Shown one piece after another: positions 12,053 through 22,995 of a DNA stretch of 64,000 bases (position 1 is the stretch's first letter; every line of letters begins with the position of its first letter). Below the pieces are notes generated by a model. That model made no database searches, had not been told where the DNA came from, and worked only from the letters and a program-made list of their open reading frames with translations. Where the stretch lies: positions 1 to 64,000 of the forward strand of contig WNNJ02002826.1 of assembly GCA_012934845.2 (NCBI GenBank), read 5' to 3'. A program made the translations under genes and the position numbers. This DNA comes from Pomphorhynchus laevis (Eukaryota > Acanthocephala > Palaeacanthocephala > Echinorhynchida > Pomphorhynchidae).

Positions 12053-12295
12053 ATCACAACTACTCTACCTCCTTTGCACTCCGCTCCTTCATTGTGGCTG
12101 CTCCTCTACCGTGGAACCATCTGCCCATTTATATACGCCAATCAACTTCCCTGCCGTGCTTCAAACGACAAATCCGATCCCATTTAAACAATTTATCTGC
12201 TTGACTTTTTCATTTTTGTTTGTGGACTTGTAAGCGTACAGCTTGTACGCATTTGCCACATTAAATAAATTTGTATTATTATTAACTAAGTAATA
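12053..12295 (+). mobile_element. L2-like LINE 3' end with variant hairpin
   Basis: This is the last ~45 codons of an L2-like ORF2 (F..LRSFIVAAPLPWNHLP-like) and its 3' UTR, ending in TTAAATAAATTTGTATTATTATTA. The 3' hairpin is GCGTAC-agctt-GTACGC, whereas most other copies have GCGTGC-..-GCACGC. Confidence 0.75.
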
Positions 12296-12447
12296 AGGAT
12301 TATAACGAAAATATAGGGACAAAAATATTATATTCTGACATTTATAAGACCCATTTGAGGGTAACTTCTAATTTGTAAATAATATTTTGATATAAAAAAA
12401 TATTTATACCCTTTTGATAAAAAATTATCATTATCATTATTATTATT

Positions 12448-13335
12448 TTAAATGGAGCGTCCTCTTGGTTAAGCGCACGTCCTATCGAACGCCACAATTT
12501 TGGTCTTACGCTAAACGAATTCCCGGACAGTTTAGCAACTCGATATGGATGGGATCCAGACGGCCTTCCTTCTCGCTGGGCATGCGATGATGGTGCGAAC
12601 CCTTCGCATCTTTTGCAGTGTAAGTGTGGTGGTTTTCAGATCATACGCCATAATGAGGTCAGAAATTTCTTTGCCCGAGAGTTGACCACGGTTTGTAATG
12701 GAGTAGGGCTCGAGCCTGTTTTGGAGCGAGTCAATGATGACGTAAAGTTTGAGAAATCCAAACATGTCGTGAGGAGGGAGCACGTCTCGAAGTTTTTGCA
12801 GCGAATTACATGAGAGTCAATTCGAGCGGACGTTTTTTGACATCACTATCTTTAATAACCACGCCGTTTCGTACTCATCATTAACACTTAGTGCTTTTAA
12901 GTACCATGAGACTCAAAAAAGGTCGAAATACGAAGAGAGAATAAGTCTGGTCGATCGAGGTAGTATCGCACCACTTGTGTTCGCAGCATTGGGTGGCATG
13001 GGACAAAACGCGTTACAACTTATTAGACGCATCGCTCGGTTACAATCAATGAATTCGACCACAAACTCGTATGCGAACTGTATTTGCCGACTTAAACGCA
13101 TCGTTGGATTTGCCCTCTGTCGATCTGCTTCAATGTGCCTTCGGGGCTTTCGTTCTTTCCGTAATCGACCTGCCAATAATCCTGACCACACCGAACCACC
13201 CGTTATATTTCCAACGATGCTTTAGTTTCCAATTTTATCACTATTGAAGATGTCTGTAATTTCCATTACTGTATTTTATTGTGTTGAGCCCTGCGTGGCG
13301 GATTAAGTTTAATTATACATTCAACGGGAATGTAT
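12448..13335 (+). mobile_element. REL-endonuclease LINE fragment R-d
   Basis: The fragment begins at the segment ahead of the zinc knuckle (LATRYGWDPDGLP). It continues through CDDG..H..QCKCGG, IIRHNEVRN and, after a frame change near 12810, ERTFFDITIFNNHA and PLVFAALGGMGQNALQLIRR. The frame ends at 13225. The first cysteine of the knuckle reads as tryptophan. The 3' region has a hairpin, TTATACATTC-aacgg-GAATGTATAA, at about 13314-13338. Confidence 0.75.
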
Positions 13336-13339
13336 AATA

Positions 13340-14275
13340 ATATACATGTATAATTTGCGGGAACCTTTTGTATGTTCGTAACCAATTTATTTATTTAAAA
13401 AATAAATTAAAAAATTAAAAAAATTATACATTCAACAACATACGAGCATTAGCTCAAATAGCTGGCTCACAATAGGTTCGTAAATAAGTATTTGCGGCTA
13501 ATAACTTGTGAAGATAAATATAAAATAATTTATTATAAAATAATTATGATATTAAAAAATATAGTTTTATTAAAATGTTTTATTCAATATTCTATTATTG
13601 TAACAAATCAGTGTAAATCGTTTAAATACTAAACGAGTTGAGAGGATTCATATCATTGATAAAACAAGTTTTATGGTAAGGCTTCACCACTCCATAGTGT
13701 AATTTTTAAAACATCTGGTTATCGACGAGAGCATTTACGAAAGGTGATATCGTTGCAAAGTCAGTTGACGTGTCAGCAGACAATAAAATGGAAATATATT
13801 CAAAGTTTTTTATGTGGCATGCAAAACGTATAAGTTCTTTCGTGTGTAATGCATGTCGTATTTACAATAAATTCCAAATTCGTAGTAGTTTTTCTAGCTA
13901 TATTTCTATACATTTGCATCAATGATGATCGATATGATAGGTCTGATGTTGTTGTGATTATCATCATGAGCTGTTTATGTCTGAGATGCAAAATTATGTC
14001 TAATTTTATGCACTTAAATAAAATAAGTCATACGTTCAAAAATTATTTTTATATTAGATCATACTAGTATAACTTAAAATTTTAGTTCTATAATTTTAGT
14101 TTTATTTGATATAATTAAAAAATTACCTGATAAAATCTAAATTACAAAATAGTTAATTAAAATATTTGAAATTTAGTACAAAATACGTAGATACTAAATA
14201 TTAAACTATATTTTAAAATCTAAATTTTTGAAAAAATAAAATTGCGCTTTATCGTAAAAGATGCATTAGCACTTA
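13340..14275. other. AT-rich spacer without recognisable genes
   Basis: Short frames at 13800-14067 overlap on both strands and show no family motif. A second copy of ATTATACATTCAACAA (13423-13438) matches 8947-8962. A diverged ACGTAGA motif lies near 14187. Confidence 0.35.
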
Positions 14276-14279
14276 GGGT

Positions 14280-15060
14280 CAACTTGATCGATTAATCATT
14301 GGTATTATATACCGCAGTTCTGGTGCAGTTAAAATCGACATCGTACAGTATTGTCTTTATGAAGAAGCATTTAACCGTATTGGCAGGAAGTGACTTCAAC
14401 ATGCCTTTAGTTGACTGAGAAACTTACACCATATCCGAAGTGTGATCAAGCCTAATCTGATCCACATATATTTAACTGGCTTAACCTTTATCAACATATT
14501 ATTTGCTTTACTAGCTTCTGCAATAATCAACGTTCTTTATTGAATATTATACCTGACTTATGCATCTAAGCTTATCGTTTCTTCACACTGAGCATGTAGG
14601 TAAATCTAATCACTGTGTTGTTTTATTGTTGCTAGGTCTTCCGCTAAGGTCTCTTATGAACTACAACACAAAAGCACCCCTGCCAGTTGTTAAAAGTTTA
14701 AATACCAGTTATGAACTTGTTCGTGTGCACCTTTTCAATGTAAGCTGACCTTATACTTTTGTGTGACGACATTGTGCCAGCAATGATAGTGATTGAAGTT
14801 CTATTAAGATAATCACCTCATCACTCACTGACGAAAGCCGCTACACTTTATTCTATAGTAAATTGCGTCACATTTTAATTAAATTAAATGAATATTTACA
14901 AAGTTGCATAAACGTTAGTTATGTCGATTATGAATCATTTAGAAACATAACGAATATCTTCATACGTCTAAAACGTTTTAAGAGTCATCATTGCGATGAT
15001 GACATAATCCAAGTAAACTCTTAAAGTACGCAGATTTCAAGCGTTCAGCTGAAAATGAAC
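14280..15060 (+). mobile_element. Decayed CR1-like LINE endonuclease fragment
   Basis: The translation shows SDFNMPLVD near 14390 (endonuclease GDFN motif). It continues with FNWLNLYQHI and SLLNIIPDLCI, matching the QHI..SSILDLC segment of the CR1-like element. SNHCVVLL, equivalent to the S-D-H motif, follows near 14605. Weak similarity to the linker (Y..DYESFRN) reaches about 14970. Stops are common. Confidence 0.55.
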
Positions 15061-15254
15061 GATTATTAGTATTATAATATGATTCACGTGCACTAGGATT
15101 TTAATAAGTTAATGATTTCCCCATAAAGTATTAATGAAGGAATTCATAAACTCCTTTCCCTCTCGAACATTAAATTGCATACCGTCCATGATCAGCTGTC
15201 TCATCACGTATGTTCTTTAACGAGTCCTTTTATCACTGTTTCTCGCTGTCCTTT

Positions 15255-16512
15255 TCTCACTGTTTATTATCTTATACTCTTTTTGTTCTCGGTAACTTTA
15301 ACATTCGTCTTGATCGCACGGCAGACCCTGACTCTATCACTCTAACTAATCTTTTTTCTGATCTTAACTATAAATTACTTTCAACAAGCCACACTCATAT
15401 TCTTGGCGGTGCTATCGGCATTATTGCGGTTCCCAACTTCTTTAATGACAATATCTCCTTGTCAATTACTGATCCTCGTTTATCCGATCATTTCCTTGTC
15501 ACTCTTACTCTTACTCGTCCCTATACTCCTTCGCCTTCAACATTAACTACTATAATATTAGCTACATTAGCTACATTAGCTATGTACATTAGCTACATTA
15601 GTATTAGGCCCTATGCTTTTCTCTCTTCTCGGTGATTTGTCTTCGATTTCTTATACATTTAACTTCCATGTTATACAATATGCTGATGACATTCTCATCT
15701 ATGTTCATGCACCTGTTTATCGTATTCACGATCTTAGTGTTTCTGCTTCCGTCAGTCTTGTCTCAATTTCCAATCATCTTTGTTCCCTTCGAATTTCTCT
15801 GAATCCTGATAAATCCAAAATTATGTGGATCCTACCTCGACGTCTCAGCTTAGAACCTGCATCCGTATCATTAAATTCTTCAATTATCCCTATCGTTGAT
15901 AATCTCGTTTTCCTAGGCTTCCATTTCGACAACCGACTTTCACTTAAACCTTTCGTTAGAGATAAAGTACGCTCATCTACCTTGATACTTCGCAATTTCC
16001 GTCAAGTTTGTAGATTGATCGATTTCCCTTCTTGTATGACTCTCATATCTTCTCTCCTTTTTCATAGATTCGATTATTGTCTTAGTATATTTTCCAACTC
16101 ACCTAAATTCACTCTACTTCCCCTACAACGCATCGTCAACGCAGCCGTCCGAGTTCTCCTCCGTCTTAATCGTTTTGATTATACATTCTACCATTTCGCT
16201 TCTCTCGATTTGCCTACAATTTATTGTCGTGTTCAAATTCGTCTTCTTTTCGTTGCTTTCCGCCTTGTAACTTTTCATACCCCCTCATTTCTTAAACTAC
16301 TCTACATCCTTTGGACTCCGCTCCTTCCTGGTGGCTGCTTCTTTATCGTTGAATCATCTGCCCATTGATATACGCCAATCAACCTCCTTGCCGTGCTTCA
16401 AACGCCAAATCCGATCACATTTAAACAATTTATCTGCTTGACTTTCTATTGTTTGTTAGTGGACTTGTAAGCGTGCAGCTGGCACGCATTTGCCACGTTA
16501 AATAAGTTTGTA
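15255..16512 (+). mobile_element. L2-like LINE copy with internal deletion
   Basis: The endonuclease carboxy-terminal half (LGNFNIRLDR, HILGGAIGIIAVP, LSDHFLVTL; 15290-15530) is fused to the RT from just before motif C (QYADDILIY; 15613-16368). The join at about 15545-15605 is filled with four or five copies of ATTAGCTAC. The tail carries the hairpin GCGTGC..GCACGC and ends TTTGTATTATTATTA. Motifs A and B are deleted. Confidence 0.8.
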
Positions 16513-16519
16513 TTATTAT

Positions 16520-17258
16520 TACTCCAAGCCGGCCTGGAAACTTTTCGATATCTTATTCTCTCTGTAGCATCACTCAATTGTTTACTATTCTCACTTTCAG
16601 TTAACTATCTCACTCCCGATGATCTCTGCATTCTGTTTGGTTCTGAACTTACGACTATTCTTATCTGAACTTACAACTGTACTTATCTTAACTGTAGTCC
16701 TTTTAAGCGTCGACTCTGTCACCCTTTTCGTGTGTTTAATCAATTTCTTAAACGTTTTCCAAACTCACTCACTTCCAAATATTCGTAATTCTTACCTTTC
16801 TCTCATCCGTTCCCATATCATGCTTATGCGTACTAAACATACTTTTTCTAATTAAGTCTACTCGAGTCCATTTCCATCTCTAAATCTAATTGGAAAATCT
16901 TAAACTCAATTATTTTACGATCATATACCACTTGTAATATAAATCCTGATTAATTTTCTTATCTACAATCTAAGTTATCTAATTTACATTAAATAGCTTA
17001 GCTCCTTCTGACCCAATTCTCACTCACTTGCTTAAAAATATCTTCTCCTCTATATCACCCTTCCTAACCACAATGTTCAACTTGTCTATCCGAAGCCACA
17101 CATTTTCTTCCAACTGGAAATGCGCCACTGTTTGTCATCTCCGCAAAAAGCAATCTGTCAACCCCTCATAACCATCTTCGTGCCATCCTATCTTACTACT
17201 ACCAACTCTCTCTAAACTGCTTGAACGGCTCGTTCTCAAGCAAGTTATTGCATATTAA
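16520..17258 (+). mobile_element. L2-like family Y linker fragment
   Basis: This matches the endonuclease-to-RT linker of family Y (equivalent to about 38505-39380) but has many stops. It ends at LERLVLKQV and is abruptly joined to a family Z copy at about 17260. Confidence 0.65.
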
Positions 17259-17259
17259 A

Positions 17260-20010
17260 AAAACGCCATCGCGAGGAAAACGGCGAAACATCAATCTCCA
17301 TCCAAAATATAGACGAAAATTTTCAAGTTGTCCACACCCGTCCAAAAATTCAATGGCGCTCCATCTCTCCTATGTGTCTTCTCCACTCGACTCTTTCGCC
17401 GAAGCACACGGTTTCCGGCTCGGTCTCCTCAACACTACATCTATTCTCAATAAATCCGATCTTATCCTCAACCTATTCACCAAGCAATCCATCGATCTAT
17501 TCTGCCTCACCGAATCCTGGCACTCAGATTCCGACGACCTTTCCATTCGCCGTCTGCTCTCTACCGGTTGCTCCCTAGTCGAATCCGCCCGCCCCCTCAG
17601 CTCATGCCCTTCTAAATCCTCTAATCATGGCGGCATCGTCGCATTCGCGCGTCACCCCGCGTCTCTTCGCAAAATCAACCCCCCTTTCAGTCCTTGCTCT
17701 TTTGAATTGCTCACTTGTCGTTATTCTAACCCGATCACTCTAGATCTCGCCATTGTATACCGTCCTGGTTCATCAGCTCCTACAGCCTTATTTTTTACCG
17801 AACTCGCTGACCTACTTTCGCCTTGTTCTTTGTCCTCAATCCCTTCACTCGTTCTAGGCAACTTCAATATCCGCCTAGACCGCCCCTCTTCCACAGATTC
17901 CATCCGCTTCATCAACATTCTATCCAACTACAATTACAAACTAATCTTCACTGTCCCCACACATCGCTTGCACCGTGCCCCATGGTTTGACATCCAATGT
18001 CTACTCTCAAAGCGTCGACTCCGCCATGCTTTTCGAGTCTATCACCGCTCTCTCAGACGCGATTTCCGCTCGATCACTCCGTCTTTCCGTGATTCCTATC
18101 TTGCTCTTCGCCGGTCTCATCTCCACCTACTACGTACCAAATGCAACTCCTTCTGGCAGCATAAAATCAACACTTCATTCAACTCTAAGACTCTCTGGCA
18201 TACTTTTAACTCAATCCTTGCTCGTTCCTCTACGCCATGCAACATCAATAGTAATGATTATTCGACATTTCTCCAGACTAAAGTATCTACGCTGCTCTCT
18301 CACACCCCTTCTCCATCCTATCCTACTCTGCCCAGTCTTCTCTCATCCTTCCGGAACTCTTCATCTTCTCCCTGTCTCACCTACAGAAGTATCATCTGTC
18401 ATCATGTCCTTGCCCAACAAAACCTCACCTGCCGATCCCCTGCCTACCCACATATTAAAATCTATATGCTCATCGATATCCCCATTTCTCACAACCTTGT
18501 TTAACTCGTCCATCCGCAGTCGTGTCTTCCCCTTCACACTGGAAATCCGCAATCGTTCGTCCCCTCCTTAAGAAACAATCGCTCGACCCCTCCCTTCCTT
18601 CTAGCTATCGCCCCATTTCACTACTCCCTACTCTTTCTAAGCTCTTAGAACGCCTCATCTTAATACAAATCAACGCTTATCTCTCCTCATCCAATCTGTA
18701 CCCTCCTTTCCAATCCGCTTTCCGCTCTAATCACTCGACAGAAATCGCATGCATAAAAGTGTACAACGACTTACTCATTTCTCGAGACAAGGCTCTATAT
18801 AGTGTTCTCATCTCCCTCGACCTCTCCTCCGCATTCGACATTGTCGACCACTCCGTCCTCCTTTCTCGCCTTCGTTATGATTACGGCTTTTCTTCCTCCT
18901 CCGTAGCATGGTTCGCCTCATATCTATCCGACCGTTCCTTTCGCGTCTGTTCTAATTCATCATCCTCCCCTCCCATCCCTATTTTTTGCGGGGTCCCACA
19001 AGGTTCAGTCCTAGGTCCCCTGCTTTTCTCTCTTCTGCTTGGCGATCTCTCTCCGTTTATCAAACCTTACTCCTTTAACGTCATGCAATACGCCGATGAC
19101 ATTCTCATCTATGCTCATGCACCCGCACATCGCATACACGATATCGGCATTTCTGCCTCCAACTGTCTTTATTCTATCTACAAACGTCTCTCCAATCTCC
19201 ATCTCGTTCTAAACCCCGAAAAGTCCAAAATAATGTGGATCCTTCCCCGTAAACCAAACATATCTCCTCCCACTGTATCTTTTGCCTCATCGATCATCCC
19301 TATAGTCCACAATCTCACTTTCTTAGGCTTCCATTTCGATGATCACCTTTCCCTTAAACCCTTCGTCCGTGACAAGGTCCGCTCATCTAACTTAATTCTC
19401 CGTGACATCCGCCGTATCCGCCCCCTTATCGACTTCCGTTCTTGTATGTCTCTTCTTTCATCGCTTCTTTTCCCTAAAATCGATTACTGCCTTAGCCTTT
19501 TCGCCAATTCTCCAAAATCCATCATCCTACCCCTACAACGAATAATCAACACCGCCGTTCGAGTGCTCTTTCGTCTCCGTCGCTTCGACCACACATCCAC
19601 ATATTTTGGCCAACTTTCCTGGCCCATTATCCACATCCGCATCAAACTCCGCATTCTTCTCGTTACTTTTCATCTCATCGCTGTTGGATCCCCATCGTTC
19701 ATCAACCTTCCTTTCTTAGACAATACTCGCCCCACCTCGCTATCGCTTCGTTCCTGTAATACCCTCTTACTCCACGTTCGGGTCAACAACGATCGGAGAC
19801 AACTACGGTCTCCGATCCTTCCTCGTCGCCGCCTCACTTGCCTGGAATCAACTCCCTCTCGACGTCCGCCGCGCTCCCTCCTTTATCACATTCAAACACC
19901 GCCTCCTTTCACACCTTCTCGACACCTGATTTACATTTATGTTCTGTTGTGGTCATGTAAGCGTGCGCTGGCACGCATTTGCCAGATTAAAATAAATCCT
20001 TTTTTATATT
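17260..20010 (+). mobile_element. L2-like LINE family Z, copy C (5' truncated)
   Basis: The copy starts in the last codons of ORF1 (equivalent to about 26523 of copy A). It includes the endonuclease from the ATG at 17353, then a deletion of about 325 bp at 17962 that removes the end of the endonuclease. A linker, a long RT frame and the 3' hairpin tail ending near 20005 follow. A snap-back insertion at 19791-19817 disturbs the last codons. Confidence 0.85.
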
Positions 20011-20012
20011 AA
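18522..20012 (+). CDS. L2-like LINE reverse transcriptase frame (family Z, copy C)
   Basis: This is an open frame of 496 codons covering the RT core. Features are RPISLLPTLSKLLERL, AFRSNHSTEIAC, motif A SLDLSSAFDIVDHS, motif B CGVPQGSVLGPLLFSL and motif C MQYADDILIYAHA with both aspartates. [10 protein letters not shown] segment and the thumb follow. It starts downstream of a frameshift near 18530, so it is the 3' part of a broken ORF2. From about 19780 the frame departs from the family because of a small local insertion, so the carboxy-terminal ~70 residues are not homologous. It is probably not expressed as a complete enzyme. Confidence 0.7.
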   Translation: MSSPSHWKSAIVRPLLKKQSLDPSLPSSYRPISLLPTLSKLLERLILIQINAYLSSSNLYPPFQSAFRSNHSTEIACIKVYNDLLISRDKALYSVLISLDLSSAFDIVDHSVLLSRLRYDYGFSSSSVAWFASYLSDRSFRVCSNSSSSPPIPIFCGVPQGSVLGPLLFSLLLGDLSPFIKPYSFNVMQYADDILIYAHAPAHRIHDIGISASNCLYSIYKRLSNLHLVLNPEKSKIMWILPRKPNISPPTVSFASSIIPIVHNLTFLGFHFDDHLSLKPFVRDKVRSSNLILRDIRRIRPLIDFRSCMSLLSSLLFPKIDYCLSLFANSPKSIILPLQRIINTAVRVLFRLRRFDHTSTYFGQLSWPIIHIRIKLRILLVTFHLIAVGSPSFINLPFLDNTRPTSLSLRSCNTLLLHVRVNNDRRQLRSPILPRRRLTCLESTPSRRPPRSLLYHIQTPPPFTPSRHLIYIYVLLWSCKRALARICQIKINPFLY

Positions 20013-20029
20013 CTTGCTTGAGAACAATT

Positions 20030-20230
20030 AAGTTCTTAAATTTTCCAAAATTCTCGAAAAACTAGTCTCGAAGCATATTCGACTTCATCTAAAGAAAAAC
20101 AGTATTCTTTCTGACTCACAACACGGATTTATGTCGAGCCGTTCTTGTTTAACAAATTTAATAACAGCTCGTTAAAGATGCACGGACGAATTGAGTTCTG
20201 CATATGTTATTGACGCTGTCGTTTTAATCT
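20030..20230 (+). mobile_element. CR1-like reverse transcriptase fragment
   Basis: The translation gives KILEKLVSKHIRLHLKKN, ILSDSQHGFMSSRSCLTNLI and AYVIDAV. This is the conserved region just before RT motif A in CR1-like elements. A 12-bp hairpin, TCTAAGACCTTT-gaa-AAAGGTCTTAGA, at 20234-20260 follows at its edge. Confidence 0.7.
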
Positions 20231-20261
20231 TTTTCTAAGACCTTTGAAAAAGGTCTTAGAA

Positions 20262-20898
20262 CAAGGGAGGATAAAATAGGAAAGAAGAGACACACGATGA
20301 AAAGCTTTACCGTTAGCATTGTTATAATGAGAAAGATTAATGAAGTTTGGTACGTAGTTGAACAAGAAGTGTTTGAAAGGGTAGGTTCCATAATGGAATT
20401 ATAAGATGCGAAGTCAGGTGTTGATGCGAGGGAAACATCTAAAACAGCATTGGTCTGAGTGGTCGTGTGTAATACAGGAGTAAAGGAGCAGGAAAACTGT
20501 AGTAGTCGTACTGATGTACAAGAAACCGCATGTGAACTGTTTACGTTTATACACTGAGTGGTCGGATATTTTAACACGAACAAGTGTCCATACATCACAA
20601 TCTTTGGAATCGCATCCAACTTCAAAGCTGGTATAACCATCATTGCATTCCGATGTATAAGACTTTTGATCAGGAACAGGGATCTGAGATCGCGCTTTTT
20701 TAGGCATGGCATTTTATCGATAGATTGAGCTCAATCCGCGAGCGTAGCGAGCTGAACTGACAGGAATAATTTGGAACTGGCAGGAATAATCTGGAACTGA
20801 CAGGAATAATCTGGAACTGACAGGAATAATCTGGAACTGACAGGAATAATCTGGAATGTAAGAATTTTAATAACAAAGACTTTTTTAACATAGACTTT
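20262..20898 (-). mobile_element. L2-like LINE 5' end: 5' UTR minisatellite and ORF1 start
   Basis: On the minus strand the copy begins with AAAAAAGTCTTTGTTATT near 20893. A 5' UTR follows with five copies of a 20-bp unit (20757-20858) and the box GCTCGCTACGCTCGCGG (about 20733-20749). ORF1 starts at ATG 20707. The first ~70 residues hold the Cys domain CDSKDC..VW with FTCGF; its last cysteine is lost. A frameshift follows, and a second frame carries disordered ORF1 linker to about 20265. Confidence 0.7.
20757..20858. repeat. 20-bp minisatellite in a LINE 5' UTR
   Basis: The unit AACTGACAGGAATAATCTGG is repeated about five times with one or two variants. A related array of seven or eight diverged units lies at 45615-45770, again just upstream of L2-like LINE coding sequence on the minus strand. 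Confidence 0.9.
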
Positions 20899-20904
20899 TT
20901 TAGA

Positions 20905-22995
20905 TGAGAATGTCATCAGCATATTGCATAACATGGAAGTTAAATTTATGAGAAATCGAAGACAAGTCACCGAGATAAAGAGAGAAAAGCATAGGGCCTA
21001 ATACGGAGGCTTGTGGAAAACCGGTCGGGATGAATGAAGAATGGGAGAGAGAAGAGTTAGAATAGACGCGAAATGTACGGTTTGATAGATATGAAGAAAA
21101 CCATGATACAGTGGGTAAAGAGAAGCCATAATCATGACGAAGGCGATGTAGAAGAATCGAGTGATCGACGATGTCAAAAGCAGACGATAGATCAAGATAA
21201 ACTATGACACTACATAATTTATGATCGCGCGAGATGAGTAAGTCATTATAAACTTTAAGACAGGCAATTTCAGTAGAGTGATTAGAGCAAAAAGCGGCTT
21301 GGAAGGGAGGAAACAAGTTAGAGGAAAAGAGATATGTATTAACTTGCTTGAGAACGAGACGCTTAAGGAGTTTAGAGAGGGTTGGGAGAAGTGAGATTGG
21401 ACGGTACGAAGATGGTAGTGAGGAGTCGAGAGATTGCTTTCTGATGAGAGGACGAACAGTGGCGCATTTCCAGATGGAAGGAAATGTACGGCTACGGATG
21501 GACGAGTTGAACAATGTGGTTAGGAAGGGTGAGATAGTGGAGCAGATATTTTTAAGCAAGTGAGTGGGAATGGGGTCAGAAGGAGTGGTTTTTTTAGGTA
21601 ATGACAGCAGAACCGAAGAAACTTCATCAGACGAAACGGGAAGAAGGTGGAATAGTTCTGGGAAGGAAGTATTTAAAGAGAAGAGTGGGTACAAGGGGGC
21701 TACGGGTAGTAGGGAAAGTAAATTAGATAGCTTAGTTTGTAGATAAGAAGAAAATTCATCAGGATTTATATTACAAGAAGTAGATGATCGTGAAAGAATT
21801 GAGTTTAAGATTTTCCAATGAGATTTAGAGTTGGAAGATGACTCGAGTTGATTTCGCCAAAAGATAGTACGTTTAGTACGTATAAGAATAAGATGTGAAC
21901 GGCGTAGAGAAAAGTAGGAATCACGGAGATTTGGAGGGAGTGAGTTGGGAGAACGTTTAAGAAAGCGATTATACACACGAAAAGAGTGACGGAGTCGACG
22001 CTTAGAAAGACTACAGTCAGAATCAAACCAGGGAGCATGGCGCAAGCGCTGAGAGCGTCGGTGTCGACTAGGCAGAAGTTTATTGATGATAGACATAAGT
22101 TCAGAATCAAACAGAATGCAGAGATCATCGGGAGAGAGATAGTTAAGAGGAAGTGAAAAGAGTGAAGAATTGAGTAAGGCTGTGCAGAGAATAGGGATAT
22201 CGAGAAGTTTCCAGGGTCGACTTGGTGTGGATATTGGTGAATGCGGAGAAGGAGGATGGGGACGAGTAAGATTAAGAGTGACAAGGAAATGATCGGACAA
22301 ACCGGGATCAGTAATTGACAAGGAAGTATAGCCATTGAAGCAGTTAGGAACAGCAATGATGTCGAGAGCACCTCAGAGAATATGAGTTGGGCTTGTTGAA
22401 AGTAATTTATAGCTAAAATCAGAAAAAAAGATTAGTTAAAGTGATAGAGTCAGAGTCAGCCGGGCGATCAAGACGAATGTTAAAGTCACCGAAAACAAAT
22501 GGAGTATAAGACAATGAACAGTGAGACATAAGATCTGCAAGGTCCTTAAAGAAGATACGTGAGGGGGCAACTGAACCAGGACAGTATACAATCATAAGTT
22601 CCAGAGGGAAAGGAGTTGATAATCTGCATATGAATAATTCAAACGAGGGGTAAACGTTAAAATTAACGTTAATTTTACGTAAATACATTGGATGACGAGC
22701 AATGGCAACAATACCGCCATGATTGAAAAGCAGTAGATGTATGAGAGGCAATTGGACGAGCTGATTCAACTAAAGAACAACCAGAGCGACATAGACGACG
22801 AATAGCAAGATCGTCGGAGTCAGAGTGCCAGGATTCGGTAATGCAGAGAATATCGATAGATAATTGATCGAAGATATCGATAAGCATATCAGCTTTATGA
22901 AAAATGGAGAGAGTGTTGAATAGACTAAGACGAAAATTATGCTTAGGAGCGAAATCGACTAGCGAACAAGACAAGGGGGAGAGATGGGACGCCAT
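20905..22995 (-). pseudogene. Family Y LINE ORF2 (endonuclease and RT, 3' truncated)
   Basis: The ATG at 22995 opens the APE-type endonuclease (LCITESWHSDSDD, FNIRLDRPAD); the endonuclease frame shifts near 22700 and again near 22420-22370. From 22321 a 473-codon frame covers LSDHFLVTL, the linker, RPISLLPTLSKLL, YLDLSSAFDIVDHS, an altered motif B (TGFPQASVLGP instead of TGVPQGSVLGP) and QYADDILI. The frame stops at the truncation. The motif B changes and the missing thumb make it inactive. Confidence 0.75.

Noticed and set aside
13800-14067. Overlapping hydrophobic frames on both strands
   Set aside because: They mirror each other in AT-rich DNA and match no family.
15210-15635. 141-codon frame as a cellular membrane protein
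   Set aside because: Its centre is a LINE endonuclease (LGNFNIRLDR, LSDHF) and its hydrophobic ends come from T-rich flanks and the ATTAGCTAC repeat.
20757-20858. CRISPR-like array
   Set aside because: Units are contiguous without unique spacers and the genome is eukaryotic; it is a minisatellite.
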